64,000 nt of DNA from contig CM051458.1 of NCBI GenBank assembly GCA_028274465.1, forward strand, positions 16,941,566-17,005,565. Direction: 5' to 3'. The number at the start of each line of letters is the position of its first letter. Position 1 is the stretch's first letter. The notes under the pieces are model-generated. The model did not search any database. It was not told the origin of the DNA and was given only the letters and a program-made list of their open reading frames with translations. This DNA comes from Plantago ovata (lineage: Eukaryota > Streptophyta > Magnoliopsida > Lamiales > Plantaginaceae). Positions 23,512 through 35,641 of this stretch are shown piece after piece. Made by a program: the position numbers and the translations under genes.

Positions 23512-25250
23512 TCAACTTTGGTCTGCCATTTGGACGACCCATATCCGTGGTGTCAATTCTCCGAGTTCCAGGGCCTTGTACACCGAATAGGGCATTAAGT
23601 TAATGCTAGCTCCTAAGTCAAGCATTGCCTTCGTAGTTCGTCCATTCCCTAAGGCGATGTCGATGATGAAACTTCCAGGATCCTTTTTCTTCACGGGCAA
23701 CCCGGCAATTGAGTTGACCGTTTCAACCCCATTCACTTCCTTTCCTGAAGTAACTCTTTTGTTCTTGATCTCACGAAAGAATTTCGTATAAGCTGGAATG
23801 TTTTGGATTAACTCCAAGAGAGGCACATTGACTTCCACTTTGACAGGCGTTGGAATAGGGGTGATTCTTGAATATCCTTCTTGGTTGGCTTGATCCGGCT
23901 TGGGAATGGTACATGTGGCTTCGGAGGCACATATGGATTGGAAGATTTGTGAAGTTCCCCTGGCGTACTAGTTCCTACCTCGACTTCGTCATCACCTATG
24001 TCTACCACAGATGTTCTTGGTTCATCATTCCTTCCCGGAAGTTCTTGAGGTTCTTTGGAACTTTCGCCAACTTCTTGTTCTGTGCTTGGTCCTGTATTTT
24101 CTGTCCCAATAGATTCTACCCGTTTAGGACGCACGAAGTTAGGAATTTTGGTCATCTTGCCTCCACGGAGTAGTAGATTCACCTCTTCGCACTCATTCTC
24201 CTTGGCAGTAACAGCTGGAAGTGGCTCTGGATCAGTTTCAGGTGTCACATCGGGAGGACTGGGGTCGCCCGATTCCCTGGAGTTGAATCGCCCCCTACTT
24301 TGGGTGGTTTGCTCACTACTTCCAGGGGGATGTCCTCGACTGCCTTACCGCACCTTTCGCACTTTAATAGGCTAAGATCCTTGATAAGTTGCTCAGTTAC
24401 TTCGACCGCTTTAAAAGCCTTCTCGATGCGAAGATTGTTCTCAGCTTGCCCTGCGTGTGCTATCTCGAAAACACTCTCAATGGCTTTAATCCATGCGTAA
24501 AACGCAAGTTCCTCCTCCTCACTGATGTCTTCGTCCTCAAAATATCCTTCGCATAACTCGTCAGTTTCGCCTTGATTTGAATATATGTTGGTGACTTCAT
24601 TCGACATTATCTTCTCGGATTGTGCGGATCCATTGGCGTACTTTTGAAAGACCTTCTCTGCCTCTTCAACTGTACATTCTTCTAAACCTCCACACATCCC
24701 ATCCACTTGAAGCCTAACTTCATCACGTAGTCCACCAACAAAAACCAAATCAGCTCCCGTCGTCGAAACGGTGGTGGGGGCACTCACGTTTATACAGCTC
24801 AAAACGTTCATAGGTGTCACAGAACCGCTCGTATTCTCCTTACTTGAAGTGTTCGATCCGATTTCGCAGTGCAATCGTCTCATGATAAGGCATGAAACGT
24901 GCCAAGAGCTCCTCTACTACTTGGCTCCAGGTCTTCAGTGATCCTGGTGCTAACCTTGCTATCCAAATCCTCGCTTCATATCCCAGAGCAAAAGAAAATA
25001 ATTTCCTGCATAATTGGTCCTCAGTGAACTCCTTTGCTGGAACTTTTGCTATTTCTTCCTCATAGGACCTGATGAGGCTTAACGGATTCATCCCCACTCC
25101 ATCTTCGAACCTCGGAATCCTTCACACTATAGAACTTGTTACCTCATATCCCGATAACTCTTCTTCCAAGTATATAGCTGACCCTCTCTTGACTTGCGAG
25201 AACGTAGGTGTCAAGCGAGCTTTTAAGGTCGTCATACCTGGAAATCTGGA
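23512..25250 (-). pseudogene. Athila-like gag and protease
   Basis: Gag lies in frames ending at 25097-24840, 24883-24245 and 24248-23808. It shows YEARIWIARLAPGSLKTWSQ and LLARFMPYHETIALR, a retrotransposon gag core, then a linker rich in acidic and Pro residues. Protease follows in 23838-23512 with VNVPLLELIQNIPAYTKF, KKDPGSFIIDIALGN and DLGASINLMP, the Athila/Tat form of the DTG/DSG active site (here DLG). Short overlaps and indels break the frames. This gag differs from the H and G gag proteins, and the active site (DLG against DTG) differs too, so H elements are not simple deletions of this element. They share its ends, not its proteins. Confidence 0.8.
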
Positions 25251-25438
25251 ACAGGAGTAACTCAAAACTGAAAATTAGCCTCGTTAGAAATTTCGAAAAT
25301 CGAGAAAATTTCTAGAAATCGAATACTACTAAGACTAGTAAAGGAGTATTAGAGAGATTAAAAGGAAAACTAAAACTACTAGAACTAGGAATTGAATGCT
25401 GAAAATATAAACAAATTAAACAGAAAAAAGGAGTATAG

Positions 25439-25457
25439 TCCCCGACAACGGCGCCAA
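25439..25457 (-). other. Primer binding site, tRNA-Asp type (Athila-like)
   Basis: The plus-strand text TCCCCGACAACGGCGCCAA is the complement of the tRNA-Asp site with one change (GACAACGG for GGCAACGG). It is next to the LTR end at 25460. Confidence 0.82.
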
Positions 25458-25459
25458 TT

Positions 25460-26340
25460 TGATGAACGCGTGGATGTCGGGTCCAACGTATCAAATAAAT
25501 TTGTATTTAGCCAAAGGAAATTCACAACTACAACGAAACCGTAGTGTAGCAGTAGAATAACCTCGAGTGTCAATCTCTAAGGACTATAACTAGCTTTATC
25601 TAATCTAATTTAGAATATAAACAACAGACGATTTAGCAAAGGTTTTTCTTAACAGATAACGGAGATTGGTGATAGTATGGTCCTTCAAAGCATAACGGGT
25701 TAACAATCATGCATAAATTCCTCGGTTTTGCATGGAGATCTTTGATCAATGTTACCGAAGGTTGTCAATCGCCGAAGAATCGCGATCTTACAAGCTCCAA
25801 ACTGCTATGAAAAAGTATCTCCTACCTAAAACTACTGAGAAAGGTGAGAGAAAAGGTCTGGAAAATTATGAAAACGGAGAAAAACTGAGCAACCATATAT
25901 AGGCTACGAATTGTGTGGGGCGAAGGGCCCCACATACCGGGCGACTCGCCTGGTGTGGGGTGTTCGCCCCACGTCCCGTGCGATTCGCCCGGGAGGTTTT
26001 TTCGGCCTAAAACACGTTTTCGACGCGTTTTCTTCCCCTTTTCGGACTCGGTTTCTGACTTCTAGTGGCCTTCTAACCTCCAGATTCGACTCCTAGACTT
26101 CAAATCCTATCCAGAATCTTTCAGATACTCCAAATAGGCTTCTAGAACACCAATTCCTTGTCAACTTCAATATAATTGCCCGGAAAACCTCGTTTTTCAA
26201 CCAAAACCTGTAAAATAAAAACTAAAGGGAAACGTGACACTATTCTAATAAAATGCACTAAAATATAGCTAAATTAACATAGAGGATAGCTAAAATAGGT
26301 GAAAAAGACTCGAATGAAAGTGTAAAATACACATTCATCA
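25460..26340 (-). repeat. Athila-like 5' LTR with two internal deletions (881 bp)
   Basis: The plus-strand text runs from TGATGAACGCGTGG to ACACATTCATCA. It is nearly the same as the inverted H LTR at 7631 except for a deletion of several hundred bases at 25749 and a smaller one at 25818. Both joints sit at short repeats (CAATG, TCCTA). TATA-like ATATATAGG is kept near 25894. Confidence 0.88.
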
Positions 26341-28139
26341 ATGTGGACCTTTTAAAGTCCAAGCACGTGGAGGTTATTCTTACTTCGTTACCTTTACTGA
26401 CGATTTCTCAAGGTATGGATATATTTATATTATGAAGAATAAATCTGAGACCTTTGGGAAATTCAAGGAGTTTAGGAATGAGGTCGAGAATGAATTGAAC
26501 CTAAGGATAGTCACTTTTCGATCAGAACGAGGAGGTAAATACCTTAGTGAAGAATTTATCGACTACTTAAAGGAGAATGGAATTCAATCGCAATGGACTC
26601 CTCCTGGAACACCACAACTAAATGGCGTGTCTGAGAGAAGGAATCGAACCCTGCTAGACATGGTGAGATCAATGATTGGATTCTCGACTCTTCCAAAATA
26701 TCTATGGGATATGCGCTACAAACTGCAATCTACATTCTGAACCGTGTACCATCTAAATCAGTGGAGAAAACTCCTTACGAGTTATGGAAAGGAAAGAAGC
26801 CCTCACTGGGCTATCTTAGACCTTGGGGCTGTCCTGCGAACGTCAAATTGTTGCTCACTGATAAGTTAGATGCCAAGGGTGTCAAAGTTTATTTCATAGG
26901 CTATCCTCGTCAGACGAGAGGCTATGAATTCTATCATGCTGCAGATCACAAGGTGATAGTATCTAGAAACGTCAAGTTAGATGATATGATAGAACTTGAA
27001 GAAATTCAAGACTTTGACACGCGCGAACATGAGTTCTCTAAATCTTCTAATTTGGACTCAAGTTTAGTGGGAGCTTTCGAAGCGGACAAGGGTAATGATA
27101 TGACACTTGCTAGGCATGTCATAGTCAGTGGGAGTCCTGTGATTAGATCAACAGTTGAAACCACACCAATAGAACCCGTTGTCAATCAACCTGTGCAACA
27201 AGTTGCACAAGAGCAGCTTCCCGCAAGGGAACAGGGTAGTAGCACGCGACCGGCTGCATCAGTGCCCACTGATAATGTTCGTGTTACACGAATCCAGAAA
27301 AGAAAAGCACCAGAAACGCCGACAGAAGCACCAGTCGAACTCCGTAGGTCGAAGAGGATCCCAAAAGGACCTCAGAAGCAAAGCCTTATGATAGAAGACA
27401 TCAGTGAACTTGATGTTGGCTTATCAGATCGGGAAGATCCCGAGACCTACAAAGAGGCAATAAATGATATTGCCCATGTACCTGAACCAAGTTTGGAGCT
27501 TGGTAGACTTGCCCCAAGGGGTTAGACCTATTGGGTGCAAATGGGTCTTTAATCGAAAGACAGATGTCGATGGCAAGGTACAAATGAACAAGGCTAGACT
27601 TGTGGCGAAGGGCTACACACAAAGGTATGGCATCGATTACGATGAAACCTTTTCACCGGTAGCAAAGTTGAAGTCTATTCGAATTCTACTTGCGGTAGCT
27701 GCCTACTATGATTATGAGATCCGACAGATGGATGTAAAGACTGCCTTCCGCAATGGCATCCTTGAGGAAGAGGTCTATATGGTACAGCCAGAAGGTTTTA
27801 TTAGTAAAACCAGGCCAACTGCTGTATGCAAATTACAGAGATCCATCTATGGGCTAATGCAAGCGTCTAGGAGCTGGAATATCCGCTTTGACGATGCTTT
27901 CAAATCGTTTGACTTCGTCAGAAGCGTAGAAGATCCCTGTGTCTATACTAGGCACAACGACAAGGGAGTCGTTTTCATGATCATATATGTTGATGACGTT
28001 TTGATCATGGGAAACAATGTCTCTATGCTAGAAGAGACTAAAGTTTGGTTATCAAGTACCTTCTCGATGAAGGACTTGGGTGAAGCGAACTACATCCTAC
28101 GGATAAAGATCTATAGAGATAGGTCCAAGAGGATGTTAG
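26341..28139 (+). pseudogene. C2 copia integrase and reverse transcriptase
   Basis: The coding begins mid-integrase with CGPFKVQARGGYSYFVTFTD, just past the first catalytic Asp, which is lost to the Athila-like insertion. The second Asp is replaced (SERGGKY where SDRGGEY is usual). The Glu is kept in NGVSERRNRTLLD. A frameshift near 26710 separates two long frames (26432-26740, 26704-27525). A loss of about 41 bases near 27473 shifts the frame again into RT (27464-28139), which has KWVFNRK, KARLVAKGY, DVKTAFRNG and YVDDVLIMG. RNase H is missing because LC2 begins at 28140. The part from 27404 on is duplicated at the window start. Confidence 0.9.
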
Positions 28140-28739
28140 TGATAGTGTATATGTCCTAGAGATAGTCCTTATTAAGGGCATGCGACCCTTATAGAGGGCA
28201 TATATGTACTATTACACAGGTCAACGTAATATAATATATGTTTGTTGTTTGACTATTGAGTATCGCTTTCATATTTATATTACACCAGGCATGCAGCATG
28301 TCATATCTCTATTTCTGTCTGTATTGATATTAAACATGTCCCCTCGGATAGATGACCGATCACACAGATAGTGGGAGCTATGTGAGTTATCATCTATCCC
28401 AAACTCTCCCTAGTCGAGGTTCATCTCGGATGTAGGGGTCTGAATGAACCAGCTGAGACTAGTATGCGTGGAGGTTATACTTATTGGAGAAAGTGTGAGC
28501 CGATCCGACGACCACGGAACGGATTGTTGGACAATCAAGAAACGTTCCCATAACTACGCATAGTTGTTCGAATGATGATTACCGAACAATGGAAGTACCC
28601 ACCGGACACTCCCATCGATGTATATTCTACACTGAAGTGTCTATGGGAACCGGTAAGTTGTCGAAGTGATGTCAGTTGTCCTTTGGACTTACAGGACTTT
28701 ATCATCACATTTGTTGCCCCATATCCTTGGTGGACCCAT
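28140..28739 (+). mobile_element. LC2 LTR-like fragment (second copy)
   Basis: It starts TGATAGTGTATATG at the end of C2 RT and is interrupted after CCCAT by the H3 LTR. It matches 776-1370 and 8783-9382. It keeps bases lost from the first copy, for example at homopolymers. Confidence 0.7.
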
Positions 28740-30045
28740 TGATGAATGTGTATTTTACACTTTCATTCGAGTCTTTTTCACCTATTTTAGCTATCCTCTA
28801 TGTTAATTTAGCTATATTTTAGTGCATTTTATTAGAATAGTGTCACGTTTCCCTTTAGATTTTATTTTACAGGTTTTGGTTGAAATTCGAAGATTTCCGG
28901 GCAATTATATTGAAGTTGACAAGGAATTGGTGTTCCAGAAGCCTATTTGGAGTATCTGAAGGTTTCCGGATGGGATTTGGAGTCTAGGGGCCGAATCTGG
29001 AGGTTAGAAGGCTACTAGAAGTCAGAAACCGAGTCCGAAAAGGGGAAGAAATCCAAAACCGCGTCGAAAACGAGGAATTCCGCGAAAAAAGCGCCGGGCG
29101 AACCGCCGCGGAGCTGGGGCGAACCGCCCCACACCGGGTGAACTTCCGGGCGTGTGGGGCGAACCGCCCGTGGTAATTCGAAGCCTATATATAGTTGCTC
29201 AGTTTTCTCCGAAAATCATATCTTTCCAGACCTTCTCTCCCACCTTTCTCTATAGTTTTTGGTAGGGACTTCCCAGAGCCTGTTCTGGGGGTCCGTAGCC
29301 TAGGGGATACTTTTTCACAGCAGTTTGGAGCTCGTAGGATCGCAATCATTCGGAGATTGACATACTTCGGTAACTTTGTATCTTACAGTTTTATTCTACT
29401 TATTTTATTCTTTCAACATGTTTTCTTCTATGATTTCTGTTGATTGCATGCCTATTATGAGTAGCTAAACTTATCGTTGGTGGTAGTATGTGAATTCTTA
29501 GCGAAGGGAAGATAATCATGCTAATGGCTATATCGCGCATTATACTCCGTGTCATTGCTTTATTTCGTTGATCAGGCACAACCTAAATTCTCGTATGTTG
29601 TATTGATTATTATGCACAATTGGACACTTGTCGACCTGGGTGCGAGTTTATCTTCATAGTGTTGAATAATTACGGAACACATTAGGACAATAGTGATTGA
29701 CTTGTCAGACCAATTATCTTCGTAGTGCTTAATAATTGCAACAGGACACTAGATTGATTCAAAGATCTCTATGCAAGACCGAGGAATTTATGCATGATTA
29801 TCGACCCGTTATGTTAAGAAGGATCATACTATCACCAATCTCCATTATCTGCTAGAAACCCCTTTTGCTATCTGTCTGCTGTTTTATATTCTCTAGTTAA
29901 ATAGATAAAGCTAGTTATAGTCCTGAGAGAACGACACTCGAGTCATTCTACTGCTACACTACGATTTTCGTTGTAGTTGTGGATTGCCTTTGGCTAAATA
30001 CAAATTTATTTGACTGAATCCGGAGCACGACATCCGCGTTCACCA
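28740..30045 (+). repeat. H3 5' LTR (1306 bp)
   Basis: It runs from TGATGAATGTGTATTTTAC to CGCGTTCACCA. GC palindromes lie at 29095-29170 and TATATATAG at 29186. It is the longest intact H LTR in the window and a good reference for the others. Confidence 0.92.
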
Positions 30046-30048
30046 AAT

Positions 30049-30066
30049 TGGCATCGTTGCCGGGGA
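30049..30066 (+). other. Primer binding site, tRNA-Asp type (H3)
   Basis: TGGCATCGTTGCCGGGGA follows the LTR. It differs at two bases from the H1 site (GCATCG for GCGCCG), so pairing to tRNA-Asp is weakened near the primer's 3' end. Confidence 0.78.
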
Positions 30067-30197
30067 CTATACTCCTTTTTTCTGTTTAATTTGTTTATAT
30101 TTTCACCTTTGGATTCCTAATTCTATTAGTTTTAGTTTTCCGTTTTCCTTTTTTATCTCTCTCTGATACTGCTTTCCTAGTCTGTTACAGATAGTGT

Positions 30198-31336
30198 ATG
30201 CCGCATACATGTTCTGCAGGAACACCGCTTGCTGATTCAATTGCTGAGATCGACAGAGTCTACCACCAAAGAAGGCGACTACTCGTAAGGCGCGCGCTAG
30301 AGGAAATAGAGGATACCGATTTCTCTGAATCTCTACACAGTCTTTTCAAGGAAATCGACGGAATGGCAGAAGCTAGACCACTGAAAGCATGGGTTCAACC
30401 CACCAAGGATCGTATGAGGGGACCGACGATAGTTCTTTCGTCTGCAACCCAAGACCTGGAGATCAAGAACCACGCATTCCAACAACTTCCGAGGTTCTAT
30501 GGCTTATCAAGGGAAGATGTGATGGGGTACTTGCACGATATCGATGATTTCGTCAACCAACTCCCACGACCCGGAGCTGACATAACAACGGATGAGTTGA
30601 GGATGAAGGTTTTTTCTATGGGACTTGGCGACAGAGCCAAGTCATGGTTGAGTTCTCTACCAGCAGGCTCGCTGGACACTTGGGAGAAGGTTTTTTCAGC
30701 TTTCATGGAGAAATACTTCCCCCACACCTTGACTACCGCGCTAAAGGCGCAGATCACTGGATTCAAGCAGGACTATGATGAGACCATCTACACCGCGTTT
30801 GAGAGATTTCAAGATCTCACGAACAAGTGCCCTCACCATGGTTTTGAACTTTCTTACCTAGTCCAACACTTCTACAATGGACTAACCTTCGAGAACCAAC
30901 AAGTGGTGGATTTCCAATGCCATGGCAATATTTGGGAGGAAACCGCAGAAGCCGTCTGGGCAGTTTTCGAAAGGCTTGCTAAGGGTTCGCAGTTCAAGGA
31001 CCCAAGAGCAATGGTTAGGAGATGTGGACCTGAAGCTCCACCGACTCAAGAAGCCCCTATGTACAGGGGGAATGGGGATCAATTCGAGTGCTTTACCAAC
31101 GAATTGAAGCAAGTCCTCAAGAGCGCCACTGGAACAACTGTTTCGAACGAAGTATGCCGAATATGCAAGAGCTATGGGCATGGGGCTCATATGTGTAGAT
31201 CAGAGCTGGCATACGATGATGGCAACTGGGCTCGAGGAGGCGAAGAAGAAGCCTTTGCTACGGAGTTTGGCACTCAAGAAGTTAGCTACGGACAAGACGG
31301 TAGGAATCCTCGAGGTGGATTTTGGAGAAGAGGCAA
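30198..31336 (+). CDS. H3 gag, open frame, C-terminally truncated
   Basis: About 379 codons are open from ATG 30198 to the joint at 31336, the best-preserved H gag here. Domains: N-terminal TPLADSIAEIDRVYHQRRR, then a gag core with FQQLPRFYGLSREDVMGYL, LRMKVFSMGLGDRAKSWL, FMEKYFPHTLTTALKAQITG and CPHHGFELSYLVQHFYNG. A CCHC zinc knuckle (CRICKSYGHGAHMC) near codon 325 would bind the RNA genome. Then comes a Gly/Arg-rich stretch (NPRGGFWRRG). The stop codon just past 31336 comes from the fused G LTR. In a complete element protease would follow in the same frame. Function is inferred from the family. Expression would depend on the H3 LTR, which keeps its TATA box. Confidence 0.85.
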
Positions 31337-32239
31337 CTAAGAATCATATGAAGGAATTTGCAGCAAGATTGAATCACAATCTCATGTAAGCATAAACATA
31401 ACCCATGGCATGCATATTCTACATTCTACCACCAACACAAAAGATTTAGCTACTCATATTCATCAACATAGACATCAATTCATATGACTAATAATCAGAA
31501 TACATCATACCAAACTACAAGACAAGAGAGTGATACAAGTTACCACCAAAGCTGTCACTAATCGGTGGAAAGCAAAGAAAACCTCTCCGTAGATGATTAC
31601 AAAGGATGAATTCCAATCAAAATCTTAAATCCCAAGCTCAAATACAATGTAATCTGAGTTTTCTCTGAGTTTTGGGGCTTAGGAGCTCTCCAAAACGAAG
31701 CTACAGTTCAAAAGATATTCAAGAAAATGACTGAAGATCAGATCTAAAAACGAAAATCCAAAGACGTAACCGCTGCCAAGCGGACCGCTTGGAGAAGCCA
31801 AGCGGAGCGCTTGGCAAGCGAAGCGCTTTGGCACTCCAAGCGCTTCGCTTGACTTCTGTGCCAAAGCTCCTGGAAAATGAAGCGGAGCGCTTCGCTATTC
31901 CAAGCGCTTAGCTTGGCTCCTGGGCAGATTTTTGTCTTCAAACTCAATCTTTTTGCCCTCGCATGGACCTCGGGTGCCTTGGACTCATCCTTCTCGATGC
32001 TTATTGGTGCTCAAACACTTACGAACAAGCCACGGAGATTGGGGAACTTCAACGGGGCCATCTTTTCCATCAAAAAGGCTCGTTTTAGCTCCAAAAACGT
32101 CGTTTCGTACCTAAGTGCCTGAAAATGCAGAAAACACAAAACGTGACACTATTCTACAAAACTAACCAAAAAACAAGGCTAGAAGATAGCAAAAGAAGGT
32201 AAAAAAGACAAGATGAACGCTTCAAAAATACGTTCATCA
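31337..32239 (-). repeat. G-long 3' LTR, truncated (903 of ~1400 bp)
   Basis: The minus strand begins TGATGAACGTATTTTTG at 32239 and stops at a position matching TTCTTAGTTGCC of the complete G LTRs. About 500 bases of its 3' end are missing where it meets H3 gag. The palindrome array is at 31785-31920. Confidence 0.88.
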
Positions 32240-33987
32240 AACTCCCCAAACCAAACCTTTGCTTGTCCTCAAGCAACAAACTATCCTAAATGCAACACAA
32301 AAGGAGTCTCATGCCAAGTAAAGTGAACTAATCTATTGAATCTACCAAATGCTTATGAACAAAATCAAATGAGCATGACATGCAAATAGGTTGAAGTATG
32401 CCTCGATTGCGAATATACACATTCTCAAGTGCACTTGGTTAAACAAAGGAGTCTCACGTAACATCTTCTACCTGGACCTGGTCAGTGACGACACAATGAT
32501 GCAAGTTATCATACTACAATTGCCCCGTGCCTATGAAACCGAGGGCTTACTACTGTTCACCAAGCGAGACTTTTCCTCAAGAGAGGGCGAACCAATACTG
32601 GCTCTCATCAAACGAATGAGGGTTCCCTTAGAAAGATAACACTCCCCTATTCTACCAAGACTCTCAAGAATGAGCCTCTTTTCAACCACTTCTTGAATAG
32701 CAAGACGAGGGTGGTCAAGAACAGGCCTTGGACAAAGGCGACACGAAACGAAAGATAGAATTTACAACTCGACACTTCACAAGGACAAAATATTTACATG
32801 ACATTTGACACTACGAGACTGCTTTCGGCTTGCAACGACCCTTCTTTTGCTTTTGGGTCTTATTCTTTATTTTCTTTCTTCCTTTTTTTATTTTCTTTTC
32901 TCTTTTTATTTTTTTAAATATTTCTTGTTCTTTCTTCTTCTTTTCTTTTTCTCTCTCTCTTTTTTTTTTATATAGGGGCAAGCAGCAGTACTATGTGTCA
33001 AAAACACCTCCCCAAACCTATTCGAAAGAATAGGTTGGGACACAAAACAAAAAGAAAAGAAAAAGGGAAACTTTACTACGACTCAAAGATGAACGACAAG
33101 ATCAAATAAAGCAACCCCCTCCCCAAACCTATTCGATAGAATAGGTTTAATACAAGGAATCGCACACCTCACACTACCTCCTTCCTAGGCATTTGGCAAT
33201 CTCTAATCGAGGTGAAGAACTTGTCGCCTCTTACGTACATAATTACACGGGTTACAACCATAGACTCTAACATGCATCATTTTATAAGGCGATCGTGAAC
33301 CGCAGCAGAAGAAACACCACTCAAGGTGATGTCGAGACTACTAAGCTTAACTAGTGCACATGCGAATGTGACAAACCAAGCGAGACAAGCCTCAAACTAC
33401 TTACAAAGTGATGCAACATATGATCAATGTTCATAAACACTTAGTCTACTCAATAAAAAAGTTCAAAAGACTTGGCAATAAACTCCACACACAACAACGT
33501 GCAACAACTAATCTATGGATGATATGCATGCAAAAATTTGAAAAAACACGACAAATCACATGAACTTGAGTAAAATCAAGCATGTACGAACCACACAAGC
33601 ATAGAGTACTGAAAATCCATTACCCCCTCCCCAAACCTAAACTTTTGCTCGTCCTCGAGCAAAGAAAAGTTGAATGAAAAGGAAAAATTGGATTGAAAGT
33701 ACACTTCCCTGAGATAAAGGTTTGTGTCCAAGCTCCTATATATGAGTAGTACCTGAAAGGACTTAAGAAACATGTGAAAACGGGTGCGCAAAGGTGAGAA
33801 GAATGGAAAAAACGAGGAAAATCTGGGTACAGGGTCCAGGCGGACCGCTTGGCGAGCCAAGCGGTTCGTTTGGCAAGCGGAGCGCTTGGGAGGCTCCAGG
33901 CGCTCCGCTTGAATTTCCAGGAAGTTGCAAAACTTTCTGGAATTTCAAGCGGACGGCTCGGCCCTTCCAAGCGCTTCGCTTGGCTCT
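32240..33987 (-). other. G-long 3' region: hairpin-PPT modules and palindromes
   Basis: There is no coding. Sense-strand modules: TTTGCTCG-AGGA-CGAGCAAA hairpin (33644-33663), AACCTATTC/GAATAGGTT-type hairpins (33126-33147, 33015-33036), and the LTR-adjacent hairpin with PPT (32240-32278). Each is followed on the minus strand by TTTGGGGAG. A pyrimidine-rich plus-strand tract lies at 32845-32975. CCAAGCG..CGCTTGG palindromes lie at 33838-33985. Confidence 0.8.
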
Positions 33988-33992
33988 GTTTC
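33988..33992. repeat. Target site duplication of SIRE-a, left (GTTTC)
   Basis: GTTTC just before the LTR start is repeated at 59868-59872 just after the 3' LTR. Confidence 0.93.
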
Positions 33993-35639
33993 TGTTAGGA
34001 AACTTGTAATTTTGATGAGCAATTTACCATGCTAAATTAAGGAAAGTCCAGTAACTAGTACTCTTATGGTCCATAGGAATTTAGAATTTTAAGGACATTG
34101 TAAAAGAGGAACGTTTGCTGATGACTTAGTTAGGTGCTAGATAAGTTATTTCTTTTGCGTATGATGTATTTTATTTTCTGAAAAGAAAATAACTTATTGA
34201 TGCTTAGCTTATGATGTATCTTATTTTCTGAAAAGAAAATAACCTATTGAAGCATTTGCTGAAGATATACTTTGTTTATTACAAACAAATTATTGAAGCA
34301 AATAGAAACCGCTCAGAATCTTGAAGACTTTTGAAGATCTGAAGACGTGAAGATTTGAAGATCTGAAGACTAGAAGATTGCTGAAGACTGGTATCTACAA
34401 AGGCACGTGTTGCTCAGAAAGTGAAATTTCAGCAACAACATTGCATAAGTGAAAATCTGAAAGACAGAGTAGGTTGTGCTTGCTGAAACTAAGACCAATC
34501 ACTTACTGATGGAACATATGTGACCTCTTGCTGAATGTACGTGAATTTGCGCTCCAATGTTACTGTTTGAATTCTATTCAAATGTGCATTTAATGCAAAG
34601 CATGCACGCGAAGGACATGAAGACTAGAAGACAAACAAAGACGCTGCTGAAAGTACAAAAGTAAGATAGTGACATGTTAAGGAACAAAAGCCTTAGGATT
34701 TGAAATTCAAACGGCTCCTTACTTGCACTATAAATAGAGTCATTCGGCAAAGAGTTGAAGTGTGTCAACAACGTGATCAAACTCTCACTTGTGCTTAAAA
34801 ACTCACAAACCTTCAAACACTCTTACTGCCATTGATCCGTTCCAAGACTTAAAGCTTGAAAAAGCTACTTGTGAAGAAGTAGAACAAACTCAGCTAAGAA
34901 ATTAGTTAAGTGTTCTTTCTTTCGAACAAGAACGAGTCTTGACACCAGAAACAATCAAACTTGTTTACTGAAAAGTATTCCAAGTTGTGTTTCTTAGATT
35001 ACTTGTTGTAACTGAATAAGTTATAATTAAGTCATCTCACCCAAAACTCTCTAACTGAAAATACACCCTTTCAGGCGTGATATTCAGGGGGAACTTAATC
35101 GAGCATAGTTTTGCTGAATAAAAGTACCATGTTTGGTGGAGAACAAGGTTGAGTTCTCTAGTTTAGGTTGGAGACGAAGCAAGTGTGCTTTGGTTTCTGT
35201 TGAATCGCTTTAGATATGAGATTGTAAGGAACCTCAATCATATCTTAGTGGATTCAGTCCTAAAAAGGACGAAGTGGATTAGTTGAGAGATTACGCCACT
35301 CTCAGATACCACTATAAAAGTGTTTGTGTGATTTACTTACTGTATTTAGCTTTCAGCAAATTATATCTGTCTGTACACAGTCACTCACTTCACTTGCTGA
35401 AACCTTTACTTACTGAAAGAGCACTTATTGTATCAAAGACTTCCGCTCTCTGATTTTAAGTATCAGCAAACCAAGCTACTGAAAAGTAACTTACGCTTGC
35501 TGAGAAAGTTAAGTATCAGCAAACTCATTACTGAAAAGTAATAAGTACTTGCTGAGAAAGTTTTAAACGACGAAAGTTTGAAAAGACTATTCACCCCCCC
35601 CCCCCTCTAGTCTTTTCTTGTTGTTTAAAGGGACCAACA
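33993..35639 (+). repeat. SIRE-a 5' LTR (1647 bp)
   Basis: It runs from TGTTAGGAAACTTG to GGGACCAACA. It has two 50-bp units with a palindrome TTATTTTC..GAAAATAA (34171-34192, 34221-34242), GAAGATCTGAAGAC microrepeats, a TATA box (34729), and a run of 12 C near the end (35593-35605). Confidence 0.94.
34729..34736 (+). promoter_or_regulatory. TATA box of SIRE-a LTR
   Basis: TATAAATA in the middle of the LTR is the likely start region for genomic RNA. The same box is at 58957-58964 in the 3' LTR. Confidence 0.72.
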
Positions 35640-35641
35640 AG

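Larger units (their letters stand above)
20052..26340 (-). mobile_element. Athila-like gag-pol element, minus strand, missing its 3' end
   Basis: From right to left: 5' LTR (26340-25460), tRNA-Asp primer site, leader, gag, protease, RT, RNase H, integrase, and a short 3' region (20052-20150) resembling H2 12873-12970. It is inserted in C2 integrase (flank ATGTG at 26341). This is the only element of its lineage in the window with RT and integrase. Its LTR, leader and 3' region match those of the H gag-protease elements. Confidence 0.82.
28740..31336 (+). mobile_element. H3: gag-protease LTR element, 5' part
   Basis: The order is complete 5' LTR, primer site, leader, then gag. It ends abruptly at 31336 within gag, fused to an inverted G LTR. 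It is inserted in LC2 after CCCAT. Protease and the rest are lost. Confidence 0.87.
31337..33992 (-). mobile_element. G-long element, 3' part, minus strand
   Basis: This is the 3' half of a G element whose other half resumes at 59868, on the far side of SIRE-a. From right to left: palindrome array, hairpin-PPT modules, PPT and a 3' LTR truncated at 31337. The duplicated GTTTC at 33988-33992 and 59868-59872 shows that SIRE-a split one element here. Confidence 0.9.

Noticed and set aside
3787-26340. A single giant element bounded by the H LTR at 3787 and the LTR ending at 26340
   Set aside because: The two LTRs are in opposite orientation, flanks differ (GTAAG and ATGTG), and they interrupt different parts of C2 (gag and integrase).
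31785-32000. Small host gene with frames on both strands near the palindromes
   Set aside because: The frames lie wholly within the G LTR and repeat in every G LTR copy. No start context, introns or domain support a gene.
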